Shown here: positions 34,601 to 44,465 of the stretch, piece by piece
Position numbering within the stretch: the stretch's first letter is position 1
Layout: every line of letters starts with the position of its first letter
From: Tremella fuciformis
Taxonomy: Eukaryota > Basidiomycota > Tremellomycetes > Tremellales > Tremellaceae
Direction: 5' to 3'
Length of the DNA stretch: 64,000 bases
Assembly: GCA_032768795.1 (NCBI GenBank)
Contig: CP136495.1
Span: forward strand, 2,234,501 to 2,298,500
Program-made: the position numbers and the translations under genes
The notes under the pieces: model-generated
Told to the model about the DNA's origin: nothing
Seen by the model: only the letters and a program-made list of their open reading frames with translations
Databases searched by the model: none

Positions 34601-36888
34601 TATTCGGCAGGTAGCTCTGTCTCAGTAGGCGGTTCCGCCGTCGTAATGGCGGTGTAGAGCCACGCAGTGGCCTGGTCTGACGTCTTGTCTGTTGTGTCCC
34701 GTGGTGCTAGAGTTCTCGCGCTCCAGTCTACCACAGGCTGCACTTTGTCCAGAAAGGGCATGCCTAAGATCAAGTGTGCTATGCGTATCGGGGAGACTAT
34801 GAAGTCGGCGTGATAAGGTTCGAATCCCCTTCCCAGTAGGACGGTGAGCTGTACTCGGTGGGTTAAGAGTCCGTACTCGGATACCCTGCCATCCGCCATT
34901 ACCAATGGCGTTGGTCGTTTGAGTTTTGTCATGGGGAGGTGATGTCGAGCCACATACTCGTCGTCGACAAAGTTGGACGTCGCTCCCGTATCTAGGAGGG
35001 CCCTAGCGGTCTCTCCAGGGATTTGTGATAGGCCAATTGGGACGTTGAACAGCCTTGTAGGCGTTTCATAATTGGCGCGTACGCCGTCCTCTTTTGATGT
35101 TCTTTTGGACCCTTCGAGGGGTTCCGTTTTGGTTAAGTACAAGGCAGACGGATCTGCCCTGCACGTCGCCTTCCTAATGTAATTGCGTACTACGTTCTGT
35201 GTTTTAGCTACATACGTCTTCTGTTCCGCCTGTTCAGGCGTCAAATTCTTCTCGTTCCCCCCTTGAATTTCTTGATAGCCTAGATCCGGTATCACCTTGT
35301 GTAGACCTTTGTATTTGGCCATTACCCGGTTGAAACTGTCTCTCAAGTTTCTTTTCTGGGGCTCGCTTGGTGGAGTGAGTCTGACGTTCACTCTCTCTGT
35401 CGCCATCGAACCTTCTTGGCTGTTGACGTCTGCGTAATTGCCTGTTACGTGGTTCTCTGTGGTCTGATCGGTTGTGTCGGTTTGGGCTACGTTGATCCGG
35501 TGTGGCGGTAACTTGTTCTGTGGTCGAGTCCAACAGTTGTTGATCGTGTGGCCCATTTTCCCACAATAGGTGCAAGCCCCTGCCTCTATACGGGCCTTAC
35601 GTTCTTCCTCCGAGAGAGGTCCTCTCGGCTGTTGCGTGAACGTCCTGCCACTTTGAGGCTTAGGGGTTGTAGACTTGTTCGTCGTGCGTGGTGGTGACTC
35701 TCTGTTACTTGCAGTGTCCAATCCCGCTTTTGGGCGGAAATGCCCTCGTACTTGTTGACTAGGGGTGTTGAATCGGGTATTTCCTTGGTGTCGGCCCGGC
35801 GGGTTTGGTCCCTGAAATGGGTGCTTGGGGTGCAACGCACGGACTTCTCGGTCTGCGTCGTCAATAGACAGGGTACGCTCGACTAGGTCGTTGAAGTCGC
35901 TGAATGTAGGGCGTGGTCGTTGCGTCATGAGTTCGCGTTGCAGGTACTCACGCAATCCCTTATAAAAGGCCATGCACTGCGTATCCGGTGACTGATTGGT
36001 CCGTGCTAGGATAGTACGGAACTTTACTACGTACTCAGAGGCCGACATGTTGCCTTGTCTGAGTCGGTCCAGTTCGAAGTAGGCCGAGAATTCCTCATGG
36101 TGACGGCCAAAGGTTCGTCGAAGCTCGGTCATAAACCCTACCAGGGTGGTAGGTTCTTGATTGTTGTCGACTAGGCCAGTGTACCACTGCTCCGCCTCGT
36201 CGCGTAGGTAGCCAGAAGCAAAGATCACTTTGAGCTCTTCGGTCGGGTAGATAGGTGCTGCGATTCGCAGGTATCTTTCGACTTGGTGCACAAAAGCATC
36301 CAGCTTCAGTCGGTCTAAATCGCCTCTAAAGACATCCGGCTTCTTGATATTCTTGGCGGCCTCGGCGGCCACTTTGATGTCCACGGGTTGATTCAGCCCC
36401 GTAGTTGTCATGTACGGTTCTGTAGTCGACGTCCTCGGCTGTGTAGGTTCTCGGACAGGCTGTCTTCGTGCCTGCTCCATCTGTTGGAGCTGCATCTCGA
36501 TCCTAGTTCGTTGGTCGAGTAGCTCTTGATACGTGGGACCTTGGCTAAGGTGCGGGGGATTGCCCCGCACAAAAGGGGTAACTCGGGGAATTTCTTCCTC
36601 CGCTAGTCGAGTTGATAGATAGTGCGAACCATGTACTCCGTTCGTATCCACCGTGTACGTAGTCGGTGGAGCCTCGAGTGGAGCGGTTCTCGAGTCGCTG
36701 TTGCCAGTCGTCGGCTGTTCTTCGAGTGGTTGCTCGAGGTTGGACAACGGCGACGAGCGAGTAGTAGGTGACAAAGGTTGAGGGTGTATCTGAAGGCTTG
36801 TGTCTCTGTTATCGGCAGGTAGGGCCACCTGGGCGTCGATTCCCGGCGCTCCTCCTGTTGGATTCTGTCTCGTAGGTCTTCCTGACAT
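31636..36888 (-). CDS. Gag-Pol polyprotein of Ty3/gypsy chromovirus
   Basis: Single frame of about 1750 residues; the frame is open further upstream into the LTR, but ATG 36888 (MSGRPTRQNPTGG) is the first downstream of the primer-binding site. In order: gag capsid region (about 36330-35850); zinc knuckle C-TY-C-GKMG-H-TINN-C (35575); aspartic protease with LLDTGATSNFVDDEY (35000); reverse transcriptase with YVAVYLDDILVYSKD (34040); RNase H with LLETDASDYALGAILSH (33590); integrase with the HHCC finger and the D, D, E core (DRGAQYVSAFW near 32545); and a C-terminal chromodomain with YRIKWIGWPISDSTWEP (31760). No internal stop or frameshift seen, so the element may be autonomous. Cytoplasmic particles and nuclear integration are expected from the family. 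Confidence 0.93.
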   Translation of the reverse strand: MSGRPTRQNPTGGAPGIDAQVALPADNRDTSLQIHPQPLSPTTRSSPLSNLEQPLEEQPTTGNSDSRTAPLEAPPTTYTVDTNGVHGSHYLSTRLAEEEIPRVTPFVRGNPPHLSQGPTYQELLDQRTRIEMQLQQMEQARRQPVREPTQPRTSTTEPYMTTTGLNQPVDIKVAAEAAKNIKKPDVFRGDLDRLKLDAFVHQVERYLRIAAPIYPTEELKVIFASGYLRDEAEQWYTGLVDNNQEPTTLVGFMTELRRTFGRHHEEFSAYFELDRLRQGNMSASEYVVKFRTILARTNQSPDTQCMAFYKGLREYLQRELMTQRPRPTFSDFNDLVERTLSIDDADREVRALHPKHPFQGPNPPGRHQGNTRFNTPSQQVRGHFRPKAGLDTASNRESPPRTTNKSTTPKPQSGRTFTQQPRGPLSEEERKARIEAGACTYCGKMGHTINNCWTRPQNKLPPHRINVAQTDTTDQTTENHVTGNYADVNSQEGSMATERVNVRLTPPSEPQKRNLRDSFNRVMAKYKGLHKVIPDLGYQEIQGGNEKNLTPEQAEQKTYVAKTQNVVRNYIRKATCRADPSALYLTKTEPLEGSKRTSKEDGVRANYETPTRLFNVPIGLSQIPGETARALLDTGATSNFVDDEYVARHHLPMTKLKRPTPLVMADGRVSEYGLLTHRVQLTVLLGRGFEPYHADFIVSPIRIAHLILGMPFLDKVQPVVDWSARTLAPRDTTDKTSDQATAWLYTAITTAEPPTETELPAEYAHYKDVFDKGQADKLPEHRQFDHAIQLSSDKVPPAGPIYALSPREREELMAYLRENLDKGFIRESRSPAGAPVLFVKKKDGSLRLCVDYRKLNAMTIKNKYPLPLIGDVIDQIRGSTVFTKLDLRGAYNLVRIAEGDEWKTAFRTPFGQYEYLVMPFGLCNAPGSFQLFINHVFHDLLDKYVAVYLDDILVYSKDLEHHTRHVQEVLRRLREYKLFAKLSKCQFHSNEVEFLGFVLNKNGIKMDPKKVEAVQDWPTPTNLKETQSFVGFANFYRRFIRNFSVIAKSLHDLTKKGTPFQWGPKQQDAFDSLKRAMTTAPVLSHYDPNLPLLLETDASDYALGAILSHTYPDGTTRPIAYASRKMDPAELNYPVHDKEFLAIVYAFKSWRHYLEGTRVRVVVLSDHRSLEYFLTTKQLTRRQARWSEYMADFDFVIQYRPGKQATKPDALSRRPDYRPTDTKATTLSPELNAHNFKALLSSAQYLATRVEYKDPMAQEDFKGAMDVHEQQKYVALTESHPEEYKHKDGLFYYHDLPIVPEKQRTTVLIWAHNLPTAGHPGVAKTTSRLLARFWWPRMRRDVKTWVKHCGTCQKTKHTNQLQPGLLLDIPVAERPWSTVSTDYITKLPDSKGYTNISVWVDQLTKAAIFIPIDKLDAPTLAEAFLTKVYPRTGLPDRIISDRGAQYVSAFWRTVTSKLGCDLKFSTAYHPQTDGQTEIVNKWLGQYLRVYANYEQDDWSVLLPTAEFVYNTTVHGTTRMTPYDAWYGYTPRQNMTDPLGSSSHESEEGVTYTRRIFERFKYLQEQIKHARAQNKRQYDRKRRLQTFKVGDLVLLSARNYKGARTSAKLDNRWLGPFKVAAKVNDNAYKLHLPESYRIHDVINVEYLKPFYTSEEASTSQLQPTQSPVSDIVLDDNGYTYEAILDERMVKDKQGITSKHYRIKWIGWPISDSTWEPAAEVESDPAFTTMYDAYSSSESQSRRKRFVPNRYA

Positions 36889-36909
36889 ACCTGTCGTCCA
36901 CAAGTATGG

Positions 36910-36921
36910 GAAGAATGTATT
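36910..36921 (-). other. Primer-binding site, self-priming type
   Basis: Three bases inside the 5' LTR the minus strand reads AATACATTCTTC, which is fully complementary to GAAGAATGTATT within the LTR itself (37016-37027). This is the arrangement of Tf1/sushi-type elements, whose mRNA 5' end folds back to prime reverse transcription. No tRNA match was sought by computation. Confidence 0.65.
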
Positions 36922-36924
36922 AAC

Positions 36925-37122
36925 TGTCGGGGTCGGTGAACGCGAGTTGGTATGTGAGTGACTGCCTTGCTGGTCGACTGATATGCCAGGATGAGTTACC
37001 AGGTGACAGATGAATAATACATTCTTCGAAGAAGGTATCCTCTCCTTCTCAGTCTGTATATGTAGAGTTCTCACAGGTAGTCGGCTACTACGGACATGTC
37101 CGTGATGACGTATTCCATTACA
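36925..37122 (-). repeat. 5' LTR (198 bp)
   Basis: Identical by eye to 30167-30364. On the minus strand it precedes the primer-binding site and gag-pol. Confidence 0.93.
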
Positions 37123-37127
37123 TCTCC
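37123..37127. repeat. Target-site duplication, right copy (tctcc)
   Basis: Matches the five bases before the left LTR; host exon sequence resumes here. Confidence 0.88.
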
Positions 37128-39504
37128 ATGGCGGCTATGATGGTCCACATGTTGTGTCTTGCCTGTTGCGCAATGTAGCTCTGCGAGCTTCCCGCATCCA
37201 ACGTCGTGATGCGAATTTGATACGCAAAGACGAGACTAGCGAAATACAACGCATGAACAACATGGGGCGAGCTCACAAGAGCCTCGTCGTCCAGTAGCGT
37301 TGATGCCACGAGGCATTCACAGACGGTCCGAGACGCGGACAGTGAGAGGTCTACCGCATTGTCGAGGAGCTGGGTGATAGGTGTGTCCGGTCCACCGGGC
37401 TTGTGGATTGTGGCGGGGTGATGTGTGAGCGAGAGCACTGCATTTGCCCAAACATGGATTGAGAGAAAGACGCCCTGCGTGTCAGTTGATGGATTGAGCC
37501 TCGACTTACACCCTGACGCCGACCACAATGAGCCTTGAAATTGAATGGCGACCACCTCAGTTCTACTGGAGCGGAATTATACAACTCAACAAGTGAGAGC
37601 TGTTGAGATCGCAGTGCTTCGGCCATCGCCAAACCAGCTTGTGTGTTGTCTTGAAAGGTACTCGTCGTGCCGCGATTGCCATTGAGCATGTCTCCGATCC
37701 GGCCGCACTTTTCCATGATGCGAATGTAGAACGTCTGAGCTCCAGGCGCAGGAAGCGGAACCTCGACTATATCGGAGGAGATCGAGGTGGGTCGCCCCAT
37801 ACCGAGTGACGTTATCCGGTCCTTTCTGGTCAAAAATGTCATGCAAATCAACCCACAATCAAGAACACCGACCAAAAAAGGTCTTCTACCATGCGCTTGA
37901 GCCAGCGAGGGCTGTGATGAACGTCCATGTCCTAACGATTAGCCAATCCAGAATACTCGTATACCCACCTTGTTCAACCCCAGATCTATCGCCATGTGCA
38001 CGGCCATCCGGGCAAATTGCTATCCGTCAGGACAAAAAGTACAGATGCGACCCACCCAAAGACCAGCTTCCGAGTTCTGTCATCAGCTCTGTGCTCGTAT
38101 GTCTTCATTCACCTGGCCAAACTCCGACCACGCAAGTAGCAACAGGCCAGCCGTGGTGTCAAGTGTTGGGCAACGTAACAACGGCACGACCATGTCTTGT
38201 ACTTTCGCCATGAAGATGTTCCCTCCCTTCTATCAGCCAAGTCGTGCGGTGTGGACTCACGCTGGCGGGGTCATGCGAAACGTAGGGAGAGAACCTATTA
38301 TTAGCGTAATCTCGAATACGGCTCACCTCGCAGCTACCGCGCAGACCGCTGGTCGTTAGCCCCGACTTACTTGAGTTCTCACCCAGTATCAGGAAACCAG
38401 ACACATGTTCCCGCTGAAGTGAATCCTTCAAAGACACCGTATCGATGCCAGGAAAGTGCTGCCCAAGCTTCTCATCAAACAAGTCGATCAGGTGCTGCGT
38501 TATCTCGAGTGGCGGCAGGCCGGTCCTGTCGTCAAAGGCGAGGGAGGCAAAGCCGGTTGGTGATCCCAGGTTTACGCCTTGTCCTCGTAGTACCTTGATC
38601 CCTATTCGGTTGATCCCCGGGTGTATTGAGGTGTTTCCTGCCTGGACGTAAACCAGAATATGCTCCAGTTGCACGCACCACTCGCTTGTATCCCAATTTG
38701 AGATATCGTCGACCTGCAGGAGATGTCTGCACTTCTTGCCGCCCATTCGCTTGCGCCACTCTCGCTCGAGGGGTAGACTATGCCTCAACTGAAGTCAGCT
38801 GTAGAGGAAACACGCACGTGCAAGCTTGCCAGTCCAAGCAACGCATCGATGGAAATGGCGCTTTGATTGGGTGGGGCCAGGTCAAGGTTGATATTTGAAT
38901 CAGGGGGCAGGGATGGAGGGGTGAGCCCCGAATGTGAAGGAAGAGCCGCATCAAACGCGGATATGGGCTGACTCTGTGGGATCGATGCCTCCACAAAGGC
39001 ATCCGCCCACGTCTGCTGGTATTCTCGCCGCTCCTTGTCAGGGTTAGTCGGATTGGCGCTCCTCCTCCTTCTCGTGATGGGCCAGTCGCAATGTACACTG
39101 TCATCCTTGCAGTGAGCACAGTCCTGAGGGCCAGTTAGACTCGGTCCCGGACAGCGGATCTTCCTCTTTCTGCATGTCAAGCAGGCGCGCTGAACACGTC
39201 TCACATTAGCTCGCCTAGCATTGCGCACGTACTTACCGTTTGCCGGCCTGCAGGACCATACTATCGCTTGAACGTCGTGAGGTGGATCCGCTCGTGTTGA
39301 CCGGATCCTGGACCATCGTCGCACATGGTTGGATGAATTGAGACTCTGGGAAGCTCATTGGGATGTGTAGCAGGTCGCAAACTGAGAGGACGCGGGCATC
39401 TGCGGGGTACTGTCAAGGCCACATGGTTAGAGACGGGGGCCGTTTCGGCTCACTCGGCCCGATTCGGACCGGACCCGTCATAGATGCAAATGCATGCTTT
39501 AGTT

Positions 39505-40941
39505 CTAGTCCTTCTCTCGCGCCGTCGTCACATCGAACGGTTGACGATGCGGCACATAGTCTACCAGGCCCGCGGCCACCATAGATGGATGCTGCTGGTA
39601 GCCAATCATGTGTGGGTCCAACCCAAACTGACAGAGTCAGCCAGAAATATAGTTTATACAACTCACTTCTGTCATCGGGAAGCCGTAGTCGAACGGCCAG
39701 GCAGAATCCAGTGCTGCGATTTGCTCCTTGGTGAGGTGGATGTCGAGCGCGGTCAGGTTGTCTTTGAGATGTCTTTTCTTAGCCATGTTCACCTCGATGA
39801 CTCACTCGATCTTGCGTCCCCCGACAACGGGATAGACGTAGGGGTACTTGGCCATGACGTATGCGAGAGCGACAGCTGTGATGCTCTCGACTTTGAGCTC
39901 GTCGGCAACCTTTTCGAGTGCCTCGGAGACCTTGATCTCAACCTCGGACATCTTGACCGCGCTTCGGCCGTCTTTGGATTTTCCGAAGTCCTTCTTGCGT
40001 TGAAAACGACCCTGTCCGATGGCACCCCAAGGTGCGATCGCCAGCCCTTCGGAGATGCACATGGGCAGAATGTCGCGCTCCATGTCTCGAACAGCCGCGG
40101 ACCACCGTCCCTGATAGATCACCTGGTATTAAGCCACTGGGCTCCTTTGCGCAGACTCACAAATTGAGCCAGACCGTGGCTGCGTGCATATTCGTTGGCT
40201 CGGGAGACCACCCACGCGGGCGTGTCCGAGACACCAAGGTAAAGGACTGAATGCGTCAGCGATGAAAGAAGTGGTAGCATACCTTTGCCCATCTTGACAA
40301 GGTTGTTGAGGCCCTGCATTATCTCGGGGATGGGTGTCGCCCCTAAGGTCAGCGGGCAGAGTAGCTGGGATCGGCCACTCACAATCGTACCAATGAACAT
40401 CTGATCACATGAGCCGGAGCAGTAACGAGCAAATCCCGCCACCTACACAGAATGTCTACGTAAGATGTTTGAAGCTTCTTGAGAGAGTCCTCCAGCGATA
40501 TATACATCGACTTGTAGGAGTTGCCTGACCTACCTCGTCAGCGATGTTCCTGCCTAGGACGCACCTGTTGATCTGAATCGGCCACTCTTTGGGGCGATTC
40601 ATTTTGTAGTTGGCCGTGTACTTGGTAGCAATGACAAGGTCGTCACGATTGCCTACTCTTGAGCGGCCGTCAGAGTATAATCACTAACCCCTCTTGTTCA
40701 GCCATTCACCGATCCAAGTCTCACTCTCCTCGTCGTTGTAGACATTGGCCGTGTCGATGAAGTTACCGCCTAGATCATAGTACGCGTCCAGGAGCTTGAA
40801 GCTGCTGTCCTTATCCATAGACCCCAAGCCCCAAGCTTGACCGATGCTCATTGCCCCGAGCTGTAGCGGGGAGACACGCAGACCACATGATGGGCTGAGG
40901 ATACGGTAACGGCCAAGCTTCGACGGAGGTGGGAGTGCCAT
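39505..40941 (-). CDS. Aldo/keto reductase, aryl-alcohol dehydrogenase-like
   Basis: NADP-dependent cytosolic reductase of the AKR9/AAD type, acting on aryl aldehydes or related carbonyls. Start at 40941 ([15 protein letters not shown]). Exon 1 carries [13 protein letters not shown] and [21 protein letters not shown], with the catalytic Asp and Tyr of the D-T-A-N-x-Y block. Following exons show [16 protein letters not shown] with the catalytic Lys, [27 protein letters not shown], and [14 protein letters not shown] for cofactor binding. A 55-base intron near 39630-39665 leads to [14 protein letters not shown], the usual AAD C-terminus, with stop 39505-39507. The gene is just 3' of the inactivated Zn2Cys6 regulator start, so it may have lost its controller. 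Confidence 0.86.
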
Positions 40942-41386
40942 CGTGATTCCTTCCTTCAAGGTTGTCGAGCTGGTGTTGTGGAGACACGCTGCTTATACCT
41001 TGATCTCAGCCCGGCCCGGCAAGCACTGACCTTCATCACTAATCACGAGATAGACCTCTTCGGCCGATCCATGAGTCGGACTTTAACCGGACTGCCAAGC
41101 GCAAGGGGGACTGCACTCCTCTAAACACATGGTTACGCGCTCGCCAAGTGTTCATTCCCGGCAGAACTCTGACAAGGTGTGGCGTTCGGGTTCCCCCCTC
41201 GGTAGAATAGCGGAATTCCGTACTCAGCCACGCGTTTAACGATTAGGACGGGGAAACCTTGTGGGGTTTTCCGGGGAACTCTTGTGGGATGTCCCGGTAC
41301 TGTGGAGCAACCTGGGGCAACATATATTCAGGACCCTCGGCGCCCTAGATCGTTACATCACTCCTCCCAGTGCTACCGTCACAATC
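40942..41386. promoter_or_regulatory. Divergent promoter of aldo/keto reductase and sugar transporter
   Basis: About 445 bases. GTGGGG (41261-41266) and CCGGGG (41271-41276) fit the SYGGRG sites of CreA/Mig1-type repressors. A TATA-like catatatt (41321-41328) lies about 60 bases before the transporter ATG. Confidence 0.4.
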
Positions 41387-43174
41387 ATGTCTGAGCACAT
41401 TGCCAACGACGTCGAGAAGGAGAAGGACACCCATCTCGAACATGTCCACGATGCCAACGTGGCCATCATTCACCAGGCCATCAGTGCCGAGCAAGACGAA
41501 CAGATGCCAGTTCTCAAAGCACTACGCATCTTCCCCAAGGCGACGTTCTGGTCGTTCATGGTGTCCTTCTGTATCGTAAGTAACCCTAACACATAAGGTA
41601 GACGCTCACGAGAACAGATTATGGAGGCTTATGATTCTGCGGTAAGACTTTTCTCATCCGGTGAAAGATGCTGACGGCAGCTCATCGGTAATCTGATGGC
41701 TCAACCCTCCTTCCAAAAACAATTCGGTCAGCCTGTCGGCGACGGAACATACCAAGTCCCGGCAGCCTGGCAGAGTGCTTGCAATTACGCCTCGACTATT
41801 GGAGCCTTCGTTGGCATCCTGATCTGTGGCCAAGTCCAGCCCATGTTCGGCTACAAAAAGTGTACCCTGGCGTCTCTGGTTGTCGTCACCGGCTTCATCT
41901 TCATCACGTTCTTCGCCAGTACTTTGCCTGTCTTGTTCGCGGGCGAGTTCCTGCTAGGCCTTCCGTTTGGGTTTTACAACGCCATCGCCCAAGCATACGC
42001 GTCGGAAATCGCCCCCACCCCTCTGCGTGGCATGTTCACAATGTACAACCAGATGTGCTGGTCGACGGGTCAGCTGCTCGCTGCCGGTATTCTATACGTC
42101 TTCTCGGACAACCCTACAAAAGTAAGCAGGACTCTGGCGAATCGGACTGACGAGTAGTGGGCTTACAAGGTTCCGTTTGCGATTCAATGGGTCTGGCCTC
42201 TCCCAATCTTTGTCCTCCTGTGCTTTGCCCCCGAATCCCCATGGTGGTTAATCAGTCGAGGCAAGCTGGAGGAGGCCGAGATGACCATCCGTCGCCTGGA
42301 AGGCAAAGGCTCTAAACGGAATCCTATCGATGTCATTGCTATGATACAACGCACCATCGAGATCGAACAGGCCACGAGCAGGGACACAAGCTATCTCGAC
42401 ATGTTCCGCGGCATCGATCTTCGGAGGACAATGTGAGCAACTACCACATCTGTTCATACGCACAGCTGAGCTCCCAGAGTCGCACTGATGATCTTTGCCG
42501 GTCAGAATTGGTCGGGCGTCGCTTTAGCCAACCAGGTCAGTCGCCTCAACTCATCCGGGTCTCGCTGACAATAGGCAACCTACTTTTACAGCATCATGGG
42601 TCTGGATACGAACACCTCTTTCGGACTCGGTTTGGGGACGATAGGCATGGTTTGGGTCGGAATCGTCATCTCCTTCTGGGCCACCTCGAGGTTCGGTCGA
42701 CGTCCGCTCTACATGTCTGGCGTCATCTTCCAAAGCTTGTGCATGCTTCTCATCGGAATCATCGCCTCCGCCACCAAGACGACGGGAGGCTACTGGGGTC
42801 AGGTCGTCCTCGTCATGTTCGTGTTCTTCTCATACGGTATCACCGTTGGTCCACTTACGTTCGCAATCGTTGCCGAGGTGTGCTCCATCCGCCTTCGAGC
42901 CAAGACATGTGCTTCGGCTCGAGCCTTCTTTTACGCCCTCGCCATCCCATTCGGCTATATCTGTTCATATTCTCTCAATCCTACGGCTTGGAATCTGGCT
43001 GGCAAGAGCGCCTTCATCTGGCTGGGCACCGGTCTGTTCATGCTCGGCTTTGCTTACTATATGGTACCCGAGACGAAAGATAGGTCTTGGCGACAGCTCG
43101 AGATCTTGTGGCGTCGTGGCACGCCGGCGCGCAAATTCAAGGAGACAATTGTTCGCGATGACGAGGATGAGTAG
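41387..43174 (+). CDS. MFS sugar transporter, alpha-glucoside/maltose permease-like
   Basis: Twelve-helix sugar:proton symporter. Start at 41387 (MSEHIANDVEKEKDTH). After two tiny exons (MEAYDSA, the E-x-Y-D block of TM1), the long exon from 41690 carries GYKKCTLASL, FAGEFLLGLPFGFYNAIAQAYASEIAPTPLRGMF, in which the motif before TM5 normally reads P-x-x-LRG. PFAIQWVWPLPIFVLLCFAPESPWWLISRGK matches the classical P-E-S-P-(W)-W-L of sugar carriers. After TM6 come RFGRRPLYMSG, GPLTFAIVAEVCSIRLRAKT and PETKDRSWRQLEILW, the PETKG-type signature. Length about 540 residues, ending DDEDE. Substrate likely a di- or monosaccharide (family-level inference). Confidence 0.87.
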
Positions 43175-44091
43175 GATGTGTCTGTGCCGTGATTAAGCTG
43201 GAAAGTGTTCCAAGGTGTGGAGAGAAGATTCGAAAGAAGAGAGTCAGAAGTGTGGCCGTATATGCAATGGTAGGATTTACAGAACGCACGCGAATTGCTG
43301 GCATCGCCGATGTCTGCCAAATTTCGATGGACAGCGAGTCAGAATCGTGGTCCCCTTCCTCCTATCGCCGCACGTCGCGCTCGACAAGCGATAGGCTCCA
43401 TATGCAGTGCTCTCGTTCATTCCCATCAGGCCGACGGCAGGGCTTGCCGGCGTCAACTGTACTCCTGATTTGCACAGCGTCTCGGCAGTTGCCGCACATA
43501 GCAACGAGCAGAACAGGCCTCCGCTTGATCACCGGCCTCGTAAGAATCTGATGGGAATGACCGTCACCGCATGCAGTGAAACAAGCTTCCAGGTGAAAGT
43601 GCCCCCGAAAACCCCGAGATTGTTGAACAACGATGAGAGCCATGCATTCGTCCCTCTCTGCAGCTCTGTACATATATGAGCAGCGCTCTGGCGGCCTGTG
43701 CGTGGCCGCTCGCTCATGGTCTTATTGTCCTGCTCCGCATCCTACCCAAAGAGGCAATTCTGACCCTATGAGGCGTCCCTCGGGGCCCATTGTTCAACAG
43801 AGATGGACCTTCAGTGGCCATTTCAGCTGTAGACGATCCCTCGGCGACATCCGATGATTGTGCGCGTCGCTTTCGTCGCGGACCATGGAAGCCCGACCCC
43901 GGTTAGCACATTCAACATGCCCTTATGCTTTGGCCGCTACGCCGAACTGAGAAGCCTTCTGGCTGGCCTGCCGCCCGACAAAGTCTCGCGATTGGATGAG
44001 CAGGTTGTCTTCAGTAAGCGACGGCTACTGAGAAGAGGCGCAATGAGCGTCAATTACTTATGTGAGGGCGGACATTTGGAATCTTGGACTG
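43175..44091. other. Intergenic, nothing recognised
   Basis: About 900 bases without a convincing gene. A stretch near 43629-43735 resembles 28546-28650 (reported as a finding). Confidence 0.35.
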
Positions 44092-44451
44092 TCAGATGAC
44101 ATCGTCCTCGAGACTGAGGAAATTTGCAATGTCTAGCAGTATGTCAGCATCATTAATGGCGATGTCACTCATAGAGTCCCCAGCATCGACCGACATGAGT
44201 GGACCGAGATCATCTGAATCACGAACAGGTGATGACCAGGTACTAGTATGGGCATGGGAAGAAGCAAACGACGTTGGGACTGGCATGACTTTGCCAGAGA
44301 GCTCGCAAGCAAGCATTCGAGATGTGCGCCTGCAAGACCAGACAAATCTATGACCCGCTCGACTCGTATTTGTCATAATCTGAGGCGTAAACTGTGCGGT
44401 CTTCTGCGTCATGCTAGACCAGGCCATGTCAGTTTGCCTCCGGCTTGTCAA
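44092..44451 (-). pseudogene. Possible 3' remnant of an unknown gene
   Basis: A minus-strand frame of 119 codons ending DADILLDIANFLSLEDDVI has the look of an acidic regulator C-terminus, but no domain is recognised. Its upstream side runs into the 5'-truncated MFS pseudogene at about 44450, so if real it is broken at the same point. Could be chance. Confidence 0.25.
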
Positions 44452-44465
44452 GTGCTTAATCCAGA

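Larger units (their letters stand above)
30167..37122 (-). mobile_element. Complete Ty3/gypsy chromovirus-type LTR retrotransposon
   Basis: The 6956-bp element reads on the minus strand. Its parts are two 198-bp LTRs that look identical base for base (TG...CA ends), 5-bp target duplications, a primer-binding site, one gag-pol frame ending in a chromodomain, a polypurine tract next to the 3' LTR, and an antisense spliced gene between pol and the polypurine tract. Identical LTRs and an open gag-pol frame point to very recent insertion. It lies in an exon of the Zn2Cys6 regulator. Confidence 0.92.
29638..39358 (-). pseudogene. Zn2Cys6 transcription factor gene split by an LTR retrotransposon
   Basis: Regulator gene whose 5' part lies at 37123-39358 and 3' part at 29638-30161, with a 6956-bp element between. 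Start at 39358 (MSFPESQFIQ). A 37-base intron leads to VQRACLTCRKRKIRC, then CPGP...DCAHCKDDSVHC, a full C-x2-C-x6-C-x10-C-x2-C-x6-C cluster (about 39190-39090). Later exons show LIDLFDEKLGQHFPGID (38480) and RITSLGMGRPTSISSDIVEVPLP (37810), the most typical fungal regulatory-domain blocks. The frame reaches the insertion at codons for AAME and resumes on the far side at MARYWAGAGYVRNILEQ, the codons across the site being phase-compatible once one copy of the 5-base duplication is set aside. So the gene was intact before the insertion. The 3' end after an intron near 30095 is predicted only. Lies beside an aldo/keto reductase gene. Confidence 0.82.
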
